NCBI GenBank assembly: GCA_016709495.1
Contig: JADJMS010000053.1
Span: 1-8,588, forward strand
Direction of reading: 5' to 3'
Length of the DNA: 8,588 bases
Origin: Candidatus Dechloromonas phosphorivorans
GTDB taxonomy: Bacteria; Pseudomonadota; Gammaproteobacteria; Burkholderiales; Rhodocyclaceae
Position 1 is the stretch's first letter. Each line of letters starts with the position of its first letter. Shown here in pieces: positions 1-8,524 of this stretch. A program made the translations under genes and the position numbers. The notes under the pieces were generated by a model. The model saw only the letters and a list, made by a program, of their open reading frames with translations, did no database searches and was not told the origin of the DNA.

Positions 1-592
1 GTTCAGCATATCTTCCAGCCAGCGGATGGTATTGATGTATCGAGGTTATTGGTCGGTTCGTCGAGCAACAAATGTCGGTTGGCAAACAAAGCCTGGCAAA
101 GCAGAACTGCAATTTCCAGCCGGGAGCAACCTCGCTCATCGGGCCATTGTGCTGTTCAGTAGGAATACCAACGCCAAGCAGCAGTTCACCGGCGCGGGAT
201 TCCGCTGTGTAGCCATCGAACTCGGCAAAGTGATGCTCAAGCTCGGCCGCCTTCATGTAATCGTCTTCGGTCGCCTCGGGATTGGCGTAAATCGCATCGC
301 GTTCCTGCATACAGGCCCACATGTCCTCATGGCCCATCAGAACCACATCGAGGACACGCATGTCTTCGTAGGCAAACTGATCCTGGCGCAAGTAAGCCAT
401 GCGCTCATGCTTATCCTTGGAGACGTTGCCGGCAGAAGGCTCGAGTCACACACAGAATCTTCATGAAAGTCGATTTACCTGCTCCATTGGCGCCAATCAA
501 TCCACAGCGATAACCTTCGCCAAACTTGACATTGACGTTTCGAACAAGGGTTTAACCCCGAACTGCATGGTGACATTTGCGGCGACAAGCAT
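1..592 (-). CDS. ybiT: ABC-F family ATPase, YbiT-like (5' part, frameshifted)
   Basis: Reading (-) from the ATG at 592, the protein begins MLVAANVTMQFG.KPLFE and closely resembles the start of E. coli YbiT. The Walker A motif GANGAGKST is encoded at about 471-494. Further in, LRQDQFAYEDMRVLDVV and EVAPGWKL match the first ATPase domain, and the Walker B/D-loop region (LLLDEPTNNLD in related proteins) lies near 43-77. The last codons in the window give RWLEDMLN, so about 195 of roughly 530 expected residues are present and the gene continues past the left edge. ABC-F proteins are soluble tandem ATPases without membrane domains; characterised members act on the ribosome. Frame breaks are visible near 540 (a lost A), near 440-450, and in the Walker B segment at about 35-105. 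Homology continues across each, so I treat them as sequence errors. It is divergent from the response regulator gene. Confidence 0.88.
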
Positions 593-741
593 GGTAATTC
601 CAATCTATTGATTAGCGCTAAAACGAAAGGACGGATTTTACCCGTTCAACAGTGGAGCCGCCAAACTGATATAAATTGAGCAAAGTCGGTGCAAGGTTTC
701 CCAATTTTTGGCACACTGGCCTGCCATAGGGGGAAGACAAA
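593..741. promoter_or_regulatory. divergent intergenic region with weak promoter candidates
   Basis: This 149 bp gap separates the 5' ends of two divergent genes, so it should carry promoters for both. On (+), TATAAA at 670-675 resembles a -10 box, but the best -35 candidate, TTCAAC at 645-650, is poor and spaced 19 bp away. For the (+) gene a strong Shine-Dalgarno-like run, AGGGGGA at 728-734, sits 7 bp before the ATG at 742 and supports that start. No clear operator palindrome was seen. The promoter assignment is a guess from consensus matching only. Confidence 0.3.
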
Positions 742-1869
742 ATGAATGCAAAAATTCACATCGCGGTTGTCGACGACAATTCACCACAGCGCATGATTTT
801 GAGCCGCTTGCTGGAACGCGATTACCTGGTTACCGTCTTCGAAACCGGGGAACGGTTTCTCGCCAGCAACGAAATCTTTGACGCCATTTTGCTCGATATT
901 GAAATGCCGGGGCTCAACGGTTACGAAACCTGCCGCACGTTGCGCGCCCGCTCTGACAATAACGATATTCCGGTTATTTTTGTGTCAGCCCATGACACCG
1001 CACCCGAGCGCGTCGCAGCCTACGAGGCCGGTGGCGACGATTTTTTGACCAAACCGATCACCGCCCACGAACTTCGCCACAAACTCAAGGGAAGCATTGA
1101 GCACCGCGTACAGCTCCGAGCTTTCCGTACAGTCCTCACCGCCAAGCAAGTCGCCTTCACTGCAATGATCAGCATGGGTGACCTTGGCGTGGTTATTGAT
1201 TTTCTCCGCCAATCAACCAACTACAAAACCTATGAAGCCATTGCCGACCAACTGATCGAGGCAATGGCTACCTGGGGTTTGCAGGGCATTGTTCAGGTTC
1301 GCGGTCGTAACGGTCATCTCGATCGCAATTCAGCCGGCAACATGTCGCCACTGCAAACTTCAGTGCTCGACACCATGCGTGACATCGGACGTATTTTCGA
1401 ATTTGGCCAGCGCGCCATCATCAACTATGCGCATGTCTCTATCCTGATTCAGAATCTGCCGACTGAAGACCCGAATAAAGTGGGCCGCCTGCTCGACCAT
1501 CTGGCTGTTCTTTGCTGAAAGTGCCGACATGCGTGTAGCTGCAATTGATGCGGTCAACGAGCGAGATCTGCAAAAATCGGCATTGAAGTCACATTGATGA
1601 ACTAGCTGCGCACTGCAACGGATCAACGAACGCGCGCAAAAAATCTAACAATGGCCAGAGCTGCGTTCTGGAAGCGCTTGAACATCTGTCGCGCATGTTG
1701 CAAAACACTGGGATTGACCGAAAAATCAGTCGGCTTATGTTGATGATCTGATCAAGGAAACGCTGGACGAAACCAATCAATATTTTAACGAAGCGAGAGC
1801 CTCGAATGTGAGTTCAGCGAAGTCCAAAGCCGTCTGGAACGCATGGCCAGTGCCGATTATCAGCTTTGA
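742..1869 (+). CDS. response regulator, receiver domain plus long uncharacterised C-terminal region (frameshifted)
   Basis: Residues 1-120 form a CheY-like receiver domain. Visible are the acidic pair D11/D12 (AVVDDN), the phosphoacceptor D52 in LLDIEMPG, S82 in VSAHD, and the conserved lysine K104 in LTKPI. No helix-turn-helix, GGDEF, EAL or histidine kinase motif follows. Instead come about 250 residues of mixed helical and strand character. Part of this, around residues 165-255 (QLIEAMATWGLQGIVQVRG onward), has the rhythm of a GAF-like fold; that is a guess from pattern. The first open frame stops at 1518, but a lost base near 1510 restores LAESADMRVAAIDAVNERD. After further breaks the frame returns to its original phase, reading LDETNQYFNEARAS and ending SADYQL at TGA 1867-1869. 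The likely full length is about 375 residues. The start is supported by a strong AGGGGGA ribosome binding site. Partner kinase and output are unknown; no kinase gene is in the window. gshA begins 65 bp downstream on the same strand, so co-transcription is possible. Confidence 0.85.
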
Positions 1870-1934
1870 TTCATTTTGTGCACTGCCGTGTAAGATGTTC
1901 AACAACAATAATAAGCAAAGACACGAGATACAGC

Positions 1935-3219
1935 ATGGTTCACACCTGACTACCGCACTCAGCGGCCCCGATCCTTGAACTGGAAAAACGCTTCCTCGAT
2001 AGTAGTACGCAAATCGAGCACTGGTTGCGTGGCCAATGGCAGGAGCACACTCCTCCATTTTATTCATCCTGCGATTTGCGCAACTCCGGCTTCAAGCTGG
2101 CACCGGTCGATACCAACCTCTTCCCGGTGGCTTCAACAACCTGAATTCGGCCTTCCTGCCCTTTGCGTTCAAGCCGCAATGGTCGCCATCGAGAAGATTT
2201 GCCCGGATGCGCAATCTTCTATTGATTCCGGAAAACCACGCGCAATCAGTTTTACCTGCAAAACGTTGCCGTTGGTTGCCATCCTGCGCCAGACCGGTCC
2301 TCAATATCAGGTTAGGCTCGAGCTCTCCGGAAATCACCGAGCCGACATCGATTGAATTGCCCAATGGCCAAAGTCTTCACTTCGAACCGCTGGTTCGCAC
2401 ACAATATCGTCTAGGGCTTGATGGCTTCGACCCCTGCGCCATTTTGCTCAATAACGACCTCTCGGCCGGCATCCCGGATATTCTCAAAGGACTCAACGAA
2501 CAGTTCGTTCTTCCCCCATTGCACGCCGGCTGGGCCGTACGCCGCAAATCCAACCACTTCGCTGCCTACGATCAGGTTGCCAATGACTTTGCCAAGGAAA
2601 TCGGCATCGATCCATGGCGCATCAATCCCGCCTTTTCGGTCTGCCGCAGCATCAATTTCCACGAACGTCAGGGTGAAGAGTGCCTGGCATCCAACGTTTG
2701 CCCGCCGTGCTCGACGATTGTCAAGGAAAAATACAGGAATATGGCATTAGCGAGACGCCTTACGTTGTCGTCAAAGCCGATGGTACCTACGGCATGGGAG
2801 TAATGACAAGTGCGTGATGCGGACGAGGTGATTGCCTTAAATCGCAAGCAACGCAACAAGATGAGTGTCGGTAAGGAAGCGACTTGAAGTCAGCGAGGGG
2901 TGTTGATTCAGGAAGGTGTGCACACCTTCGAGACGCTGAACGATGCGGTCGCCGAACCGGTCATTTACATGATCGACCGCTATGTGGTTGGCGGCTTCTA
3001 TCGAGTATACACCGGACGTGGCAAGGACGAAAACTCTCAATGCACCGGGGATGCACTTCGAGCCGCTGGCCTTCGATACCGGCTGCAATCTGCCGGATTA
3101 CCGCTGCAATAATCCGGATTCCGCCGCCCAACCGTTTCTACGCCTATGGCGTGGTTGGCCGTCTCGCCTGTCTGGCCGCCGCCGTTGAACTCGAACGCAC
3201 GGCACCGGAAAACGTTTGA
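1935..3219 (+). CDS. gshA: glutamate-cysteine ligase, proteobacterial 'ferrooxidans' type (frameshifted)
   Basis: This enzyme catalyses the first step of glutathione synthesis, ATP-dependent joining of glutamate and cysteine in the cytosol. The protein rebuilt across frames starts MVHTLTTALSG.ILELEKRF and contains GGFNNLNSAFLPFA, a long clean block (about 2300-2700) with SSPEITEPTSIELPNGQ and LHAGWAVRRKSNHF, then VVVKADGTYGMGVMTVRDADE near 2765-2820. Later come VIYMIDRYVVGGFYRV, GMHFEPLAFDTG and FYAYGVVGRLACLAAAVELERT, ending at TGA 3219. This matches my recollection of the family annotated as gshA_ferroox, about 430 residues, distinct from the E. coli GshA fold family. The span gives about 428 codons. 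At least eight frame breaks occur (for example near 1945, 2127, 2170, 2215, 2700, 2810, 2885, 3040 and 3115). The ATG at 1935 has no strong ribosome binding site. A weak TTGATT/TAAGAT promoter-like pair lies at 1866-1896, spaced 19 bp. gshB follows at once. Confidence 0.88.
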
Positions 3220-3283
3220 TCGCCGGACCCGTGACACAACAACTTCATTTTGAAAAGCACCCCTGGGCGGCAGCAGCCAGTCG

Positions 3284-4244
3284 CTCAAAATAGCTTTCAT
3301 CCTTGACCCTTGCCAGCCTGAAAGCCTGGAAGGACACCTCGGTGGCCATGATGCGGGGCCGAGAAACATGGCCACGACGTCTATGCCATTGATTGTGCCA
3401 GCCTTTGCTGGCGGCGCCCGGAGGCCGGTCATCAGGGTGGCGTCTTGGTGAAGCGGTCCACCTGCATCTGCGCCCGGATGACCACGACTGGTACCGAGAA
3501 ACTGGTCGCGAAACATTGCCCCTCAAAGCATTTGCCACCGTCATCATGCGCAAGGATCCGCCTTTCGATTTTGAATACATGACAGCCACCTGGCTGCTCG
3601 AACGAGCCGAAGCCAATGGCGTCCGGGTATTCAACCGTCCACGCGCGCTGCGTGAACATTCAGAAAAGCTGGCGATCACCGAATTTGACGAGTTCACACC
3701 ACCAACGCTGGTTGCTCGCAACATGCAACAGCTCCAGCACTTCATCGATGAACAGCGCGACATCATTTTGAAGCCCCTCGACGGCATGGGCGGTAGTCAA
3801 ATCTTCCGCATTCATCGCAACGACCCCAACCGCAATGTGATTCTCGAAACGCTGACCAACGAAGGCCTGCGCACGGTGATGGCGCAGCGCTACCTGCCGG
3901 AAATCAGCGAGGGTGACAAACGCATTCTGTTGATTGCCGGTAAACCCGTGCTCTATTGTCTGGCGCGCATTCCCAAAGCCGGTGAAACACGCGGCAATCT
4001 GGCGGTAGGCGGCACCGGTGTTGCACAGGATCTATCGCCCCGCGACCGTGAAATTGCCGATAAGCTCGGACCGATCCTGTTCAAGCGCGGCCTGATGCTG
4101 GTTGGTCTGGATGTCATCGGCAGTCACCTCACCGAAATCAACGTCACCAGCCTGACCTGCATGGCTGAAATCCGCCAGCAGACAGGATTTGATGCGGCGG
4201 GTGCTTTCATCACGGCCATCGAACACGCATGCGGTATTTACTGA
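3284..4244 (+). CDS. gshB: glutathione synthetase, ATP-grasp (frameshifted N-terminus)
   Basis: This enzyme completes glutathione synthesis by adding glycine to gamma-glutamylcysteine with ATP. From about 3500 the frame is clean: DDHDWYRETGRE, VIMRKDPPFDFEYMTATWLL, then the ATP-grasp segment ILKPLDGMGGSQIFRI, DKRILLIAGKPVLYCLARIP, GETRGNLAVGG, GLDVIGSHLTEINVTS and a stop at 4244. These match E. coli GshB segment by segment at about the expected 315 residues. The N-terminus is broken. KIAFILDP can be read from 3287, followed after a shift by ASLKAWKDTSVAMMR and then HGHDVYAIDCASLCWR, with further breaks between 3355 and 3470. No ATG precedes KIAF; the codon there is CTC, so either an ATG was lost or miscalled, or translation starts upstream, for example at GTG 3231 in another frame. 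The start given is therefore provisional. E. coli has a proline where this protein reads INVTSLTC; a single base change or error explains that. Its last 16 bases overlap apbE. Confidence 0.9.
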
Positions 4245-5255
4245 GCTTTGCTTCTCGCCTGTTCTGCTTGACTGGATGTGGACGAGTTTCGGTACAGGAA
4301 CAACAGGCCTACGTTTTCGGCACCCGTGTTGAAGTACTGGTCGTCGGTGATGATCCGGCACTAGCCGCCAAGGCCATCGCCAGCGTATTACGAATTTGAC
4401 CGTCTGCACCGGGCCTATCACGCCTGGCAGGAATCAGAGCTGACCGCATTAAATTTGGCCATTTTTGAGGGTCGACCGCAACAAGTCAGCGAAGAACTGG
4501 CCAATTTGATTCTCGAGAGTCAGGAACTCGCCAAACAAGGACAGTATTTGTTTGATCCGGGCATTGGCCAATTGGTCAAACTTTGGGGCTTCCATTCCGA
4601 CGAATTCAAGGCTGTTTTACCGCCGGAAGTTGAACTAAAGCGCCTGATCGCCGCGCATCCCTCTATCAAAGACCTGAGCCAGAACGGAAATATTGTCACC
4701 AGCCTCAACAAAGCTGTTTCTCTCGACTTTGGCGGCTACCTGAAAGGAGTGGCGCTCGCCCGGGCGGCCAACATTCTGCGCCAGCAAGGCATACATAACG
4801 CCCTGATCAATATTGGCGGCAACGTAAATGGCTCTGGGCAGCAAGGAAGGCCGTCCCTGGCGGGTTGGTATTCAGCACCCCCGGCAAAGCGGCCCCACTG
4901 GCCACTGTTGAGCTGGCTGATGGCGGAGCATTGGCACATCGGGCGATTACCAGCGTTTCTTCGAACTGACGGCAAACGTTATCCACATTTGTTGACCCAC
5001 GCACCGGTTATCCGGCAAGCCACCCAAGCCGTCACCATCCTGATTCCGGCGGGCCCCAAGGCCGGCACGCTCTCTGATGCGGCATCCAAACCGGTATTCA
5101 TTGCCGGACCCGAGCATTGGCAAGAACTAGCCAATCTGCTGGGGCTGGAGCAAGTAATTCGTGTCGCGGCTGATGGTCAGATCTTCGTCACTGAAAAACT
5201 AGCAAAACGCTTGAAATACACCGGTGCCAAACCTGAACTGACCGTTGTCCCATGA
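4229..5255 (+). CDS. apbE: FAD:protein FMN transferase, ApbE family lipoprotein (frameshifted)
   Basis: ApbE attaches FMN from FAD covalently to threonine or serine of exported flavoproteins such as Nqr/Rnf subunits and FMN-binding-domain proteins. The ATG at 4229, inside the end of gshB, gives a short hydrophobic leader with a lipobox LTGC (Cys17), so the product is probably a periplasm-facing lipoprotein. Family signatures include FDPGIGQLVKLWGF, LDFGGYLKGVALARAANIL, NALINIGGNV, GTSGDYQRFFEL (about 4935-4970, another frame), HIVDPRTGYPAS (rebuilt near 4984-5022) and the metal-site region TLSDAASKP. A base lost near 4391 joins the leader frame to the main frame. Several indels lie between 4830 and 5025, where the uninterrupted frame reads non-family sequence. 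The usual acidic residue in the KG..LDRA motif reads alanine here (GVALARA), possibly another error. About 342 codons, normal for the family. No dedicated substrate flavoprotein gene is visible nearby. Confidence 0.92.
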
Positions 5256-5446
5256 GTAACCTCGAGAGCGAACAGGAAAATGCTGTCAAACGCATTGTTG
5301 GCATCGCCACCCTGCGCCGTCTGCATCGACTAGCCAATGAAGAAAACGCCCAGCAACGCAAGGATGCGCTGTGGGCGTTTCGTATTGGTCTCGCTTTTGT
5401 AGCTGTGCTGGCGCTAATTCTGCTCGTCAGCCTGCTACGTCATTGA
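5252..5446 (+). CDS. 64-residue single-pass membrane protein, unknown function
   Basis: The ATG overlaps the apbE stop codon by 4 bp (ATGA), which indicates translational coupling and supports both the start and the reading frame. The frame shows no break. The N-terminal 40 or so residues are charged and probably helical (ESEQENAVKRIVGIATLRRL, then NEENAQQRKD), and residues about 42-62 form one strongly hydrophobic segment (RIGLAFVAVLALILLVSLL) ending in RH. With positive charge on the N-terminal side and almost no tail, the expected topology is N-in, tail-anchored in the inner membrane. I do not recognise a family. Its place as last gene of the gshA-gshB-apbE run suggests a link to the flavin-transfer step or to a membrane redox partner, but this rests on position only. 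It ends 59 bp before the stop codon of the convergent dtd gene. Confidence 0.7.
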   Translation: MSNLESEQENAVKRIVGIATLRRLHRLANEENAQQRKDALWAFRIGLAFVAVLALILLVSLLRH

Positions 5447-5448
5447 CC

Positions 5449-5466
5449 AAAACTCGTCTTCGACGA
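5449..5466 (-). terminator. short hairpin with U-run, candidate terminator for dtd
   Basis: TCGTC at 5454-5458 pairs with GACGA at 5462-5466 around a TTC loop. Read on (-), the stem is followed directly by GTTTTGG, giving a short U-run 40 bp after the dtd stop. The stem is only 5 bp, so termination strength is doubtful. Confidence 0.35.
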
Positions 5467-5505
5467 TAGGGGGCACTTTCCGATTCCGCGTGTAGTGCAT
5501 ACAGA

Positions 5506-5952
5506 TTACTCAGGCTGACGCGAATCGATGCAAATGCTTACCGGCCCATCATTGACCAAACTTACCGACATATCAGCACCAAACAAACCCAGTTGCCACT
5601 TTCACCTGCTTTAAGCCTCCAGCTTTTCCACAAACTGCTCAAAGTGGCTGCGACATCGCCCTTGGCCGCCCGGCTCCAGGAAGGCCGATCCCTTTCTTGA
5701 TCGATGGCTAAAGGGTGAATTGGGAAACCGCCAGAATTTCGCCAGCAATTTCGCTGACGGAATGGTTCATTACTCCATCCTTATCGCTGAAAATACGCAT
5801 TCGAGCTATTTTTCCAGCCATCCACACCAAATCGCTTTCGGTGTCCGCTTCCTCAAATCCAGCCAAAATCAAAGGCCACGGCCAATTTTTCCGACAATTT
5901 GGCCCGTCGACCGTAACCGATGCTTCGCTTAACGTTGAATGATTGTGCGCAT
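5506..5952 (-). CDS. dtd: D-aminoacyl-tRNA deacylase (frameshifted)
   Basis: DTD hydrolyses D-amino acids (and glycine on tRNA-Ala) from mischarged tRNAs in the cytosol, keeping D-residues out of proteins. Reading (-) from ATG 5952 gives MRTIIQR, then after a break SEASVTVDG, LAGFEEADTESDLVWMAGKI, RMRIFSDKDGVMNHSV, GEILAVSQFTL and, further on, RPSWSRAAKGD, FEQFVEKLEA, KVATGLFGADMSVSLVNDGP and IDSRQPE with TAA at 5508-5506. Both family active-site motifs are present: SQFTL and the N.GPV motif (NDGPVS here, usually followed by T). The span of 447 bp (148 codons) fits the normal size of about 145 residues. Frame breaks lie near 5930, 5890-5900 (a compensating pair), 5710-5700, 5660-5640 and 5605-5560. 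No good ribosome binding site is seen before ATG 5952. The gene lies 57 bp behind gyrB and is convergent with the small membrane-protein gene. Confidence 0.9.
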
Positions 5953-5959
5953 GATTTGC

Positions 5960-5990
5960 AAAAACAACAAGGCTCCATTGGGCCCTTGTT
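5960..5990 (-). terminator. rho-independent terminator candidate after gyrB
   Basis: AACAAGGC at 5966-5973 pairs with GCCCTTGTT at 5982-5990 (8 pairs, one bulged base, 8-base loop). On (-) the hairpin is followed by GTTTTTG, a five-T run. It lies 20 bp after the gyrB stop and just ahead of the dtd start, so it probably ends the dnaN-gyrB transcript and may partly separate dtd from it. On (+) the hairpin is followed by TTTT, but no (+) gene lies directly upstream. Confidence 0.6.
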
Positions 5991-6009
5991 TTAGATAAAA
6001 AACAGATGG

Positions 6010-8485
6010 TTAGATATCAATACGGGCGTTCAGGGCATTATTTTCGATAAACGCCCTTCTCGGCTCGACCAGCTCGCCCATCAGGGTTGTGAAGATTTCA
6101 TCAGCAGCAATGGCATCGTCAATCTGCACGCGCAGCAAGCGACGAACTTTTGATCCATCGTGGTTTCCCACAACTGCTCGGGGTTCATCTCGCCCAGACC
6201 TTGTAACGCTGTTTGCTGATGCCGCGTTCGACATCTGCAGCACCAAGTCATCGCGTCGCCAAAGTTGGTGACCATTTGCTTCTTCTCGCCACGCGCCATG
6301 AACGCGCCGGGGCCAAACAAGCCAGCCAAAGTTTCTGCAGTGCGGCGTAGCTGCATGAAGTCGCCAGAGAGCAGCAGATCTTCGTCAATCAGGCCAACCT
6401 TGAGGTTGCCGTGGTGCATGCGTTCGACCCGTAGGGTCCAACGTTCCTGAATATCATCGTATTTTGGAACAACGCGCACACCGATGCGGACATGTTGCGC
6501 TACCAGATCAGCACTGGCTTTCGTCGTTTCTTCACTGGTCAGACTGGGTGTCCGGGTTGTGCTGAACCAAGGCCTGGAGAATTTCCGGATTAACCAGATG
6601 CGAGATGCGTTCAATGACAGCCACGGTCAACAGCCAGGAACGGGCCAATTTCTTCCAATGCCGGGCCTACCAGTGGTTCTGCACCGGCACGCGGCGTAAG
6701 CGCGGCTTCATCAAGAGCCAGGCGCAGCAGGTACTGGTGGTATTCCTGATCATCCTTCAGGTAACGCTCAGTCTTGCCATGCTTGACCCTTGCAGAGCGG
6801 TGGCTGGGCTATGTAGATATGGCCGCGCTCTACCAGTTCCGGCATCTGACGGTAAAGCAGGGTGAGCAGCAGAGTACGAATATGCGCGCCGTCCACGTCC
6901 GCGTCGGTCATAATGATGATGCGGTGATAGCGCAGCTTTTCGATCTTGAATTCGTCCTTGCCAATACCGGTGCCGAGTGCCGTAATCAGGGTGACTATCT
7001 GTTCGCTGGAAATCAGCTTGTCGAAACGGGCTTTTTCTACGTTCAGAACCTTGCCGCGCAAGGGCAGAATGGCCTGGAATTTGCGATCACGACCCTGCTT
7101 GGCGGGCCGCAAAGGCTGAAGTCGCCCTCTAACAAGCCTGGAGCTTATGAGTGGATCCGCTTCTGATCAGCCAGTTTGCCGGGTAGACCAATACCGTCCA
7201 GCACGCCCTTGCGCCGTGTCAATTCGCGGGCACGACGGGCAGCTTCACGGGCACGTGATGCCTCGACGATCTTGCCCGTAATCATTTTTGCATCAGCCGG
7301 GCGCTCAAGTAGAAAATCAGCGAGTTTCTGTGCAACAACTTCTTCAACTGCCGGACGGGCTTCTGACGATAAATTTCGCTCTGGTCATAATTACCCAAAC
7401 TTGGGATCAGGCATCTTGACGGAAAGCACGCAGGCCAAAGCCTTCACATGTCGTCTTAACAATTTCCACCTTAGCCTTCTTGGCAATTTCGTGATTTACA
7501 TCTATGTACTTGTTGATGACTCGTGTCATTGCCGCACACCAAACCAATCAGATAAAATTTCCGCCATCCGATTGAGGAATATTGTTGGTAAAGCAAAGCA
7601 CCTATTCCTGATAGGAATCATTCCATTGCATTGCCACTTCAACACCAATCGTGACACCGGCGACTCACCTACCTTGGCTTCACCAACCCCAGGGTGAAAA
7701 TCGTCGGATGTAAGTTGATCTTGCTGCGATTGATGTATTCAACAAAACTTCTGACACCGCCAGGAAGGCAAAATCCTCTTCCTTGCCGGTACGTTGGTCG
7801 ATCAGGCGAATGCTGACGCCGTTGTTGAGGAAGGAGAGTTCACCGCAAGCGCTTGTGAAATTTCGTAGTGAAATTCAAAGTATGTTTTAAATTTCTTCGT
7901 CAGCTAGAAAATAGACTTCCGTGCCACGCTTTTCAGTCTCACCAACCACTTTGAGCGGCGAAATTTCAACGCCATCGCGCATTTCAAGAACACGATCAAC
8001 CGCATGGCCACGACAAAATTCCATCGTATGCTTCTTGCCATCGCGCCGAATGGTCCAGGCGTAGCCCCTTGGACAATGCATTGACGGGAGACACCACGCC
8101 ATAAACCACCGGACACCTTGTAAGAATTCTGGTGAACTTGCCACCCGCGTGCAGTTCGGTCAGTGCAATTTCTGCCGCTGAACGCTGAGGTTCATGCTTG
8201 TCGTCCATTTTCCACGCCAGCAAGAATACCGCGCCCGTTGTCGGTCCCACTGATTGAATTGTCGATATGGATGGTGACAACGATATCGTCACAATGACCA
8301 GCCAGGGCCTCGTCGATGGAATTATCGACAACCTCGGGCACCAAGTGGTGCAAACCGGTGCCATCGGACGCCTCACCGATGTACATACCAGGACGCTTAC
8401 GCACGGCCTCCAGACCTTCAAGAGTCTGAATACTGGATTCACCGTAACCTGATGAGGTGTCCTGCAGGCTATTTTCTTCAATCAT
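6010..8485 (-). CDS. gyrB: DNA gyrase subunit B (heavily frameshifted)
   Basis: GyrB is the ATPase subunit of DNA gyrase, which introduces negative supercoils as A2B2. Reading (-) from ATG 8485: ESSIQTLEGLEAVRKRPGMYIG, HHLVPEVVDNSIDEALAGHC (GHKL ATP site), DNGRGI, RSAAEIALTELHAGGKF, the KVSGGLHGVG loop (rebuilt, about 8095-8120), RDGKKHTMEF and GETEKRGTEVYFLADEEI. The transducer domain (7880-7150) is scrambled, but FLNNGVSIRLIDQR, CFTNNIPQ.DGG and ARRARELTRRKG are readable in pieces. The TOPRIM domain has EGD at 7129-7121, ILPLRGKVLNVEKARFDKL and the metal-binding TDADVDG near 6910-6890. The C-terminus includes GLGEMNPEQLWETTMD, FTTLMGELVEPRRAFIE and NALNARIDI before TAA at 6010. The span of about 825 codons fits a full-length GyrB. 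I estimate at least fifteen indels. An essential gene cannot be this broken, so these are read errors. ATG 8485 is preferred; the upstream ATG at 8490 meets a stop after two codons. Confidence 0.96.
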
Positions 8486-8491
8486 TGCATG

Positions 8492-8507
8492 TGTTCCACG
8501 TGAAACT
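8492..8507. promoter_or_regulatory. parS: parS-like centromere palindrome between dnaN and gyrB
   Basis: TGTTCCACGTGAAACT matches the chromosomal parS pattern GTTNCACGTGNAAC at all fixed positions (core 8493-8506), with one asymmetric pair at the free positions. ParB (Spo0J) binds such sites near the origin to load SMC and segregate origins. The location, 39 bp between dnaN and gyrB, is origin-proximal as expected. Read on (-), the right arm supplies GTGGAA about 9 bp before the gyrB ATG, so the same bases may serve as its Shine-Dalgarno sequence. Confidence 0.75.
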
Positions 8508-8524
8508 TGTCATTAAATCAGGGT

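Noticed and set aside
26..466. Long open frame on (+) opposite the ABC-F gene
   Set aside because: The (-) strand encodes clear YbiT-like sequence here, including Walker A; the (+) frame is its antisense shadow with no recognisable motif.
703..725. Sigma-54 promoter-like TTGGCAC...TGCC upstream of the response regulator
   Set aside because: The GG-to-GC spacing is 11 instead of the required 10, and it lies too close to the ATG to leave room for a transcription start and the ribosome binding site.
3037..3787. Long open frames on (-) opposite gshA and gshB
   Set aside because: They run antisense to well-conserved glutathione synthesis proteins and show no family features; open by base composition.
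6265..7697. Several (+) open frames of 60-173 codons across gyrB
   Set aside because: All lie antisense to gyrB, whose conserved domains are readable on (-) throughout.
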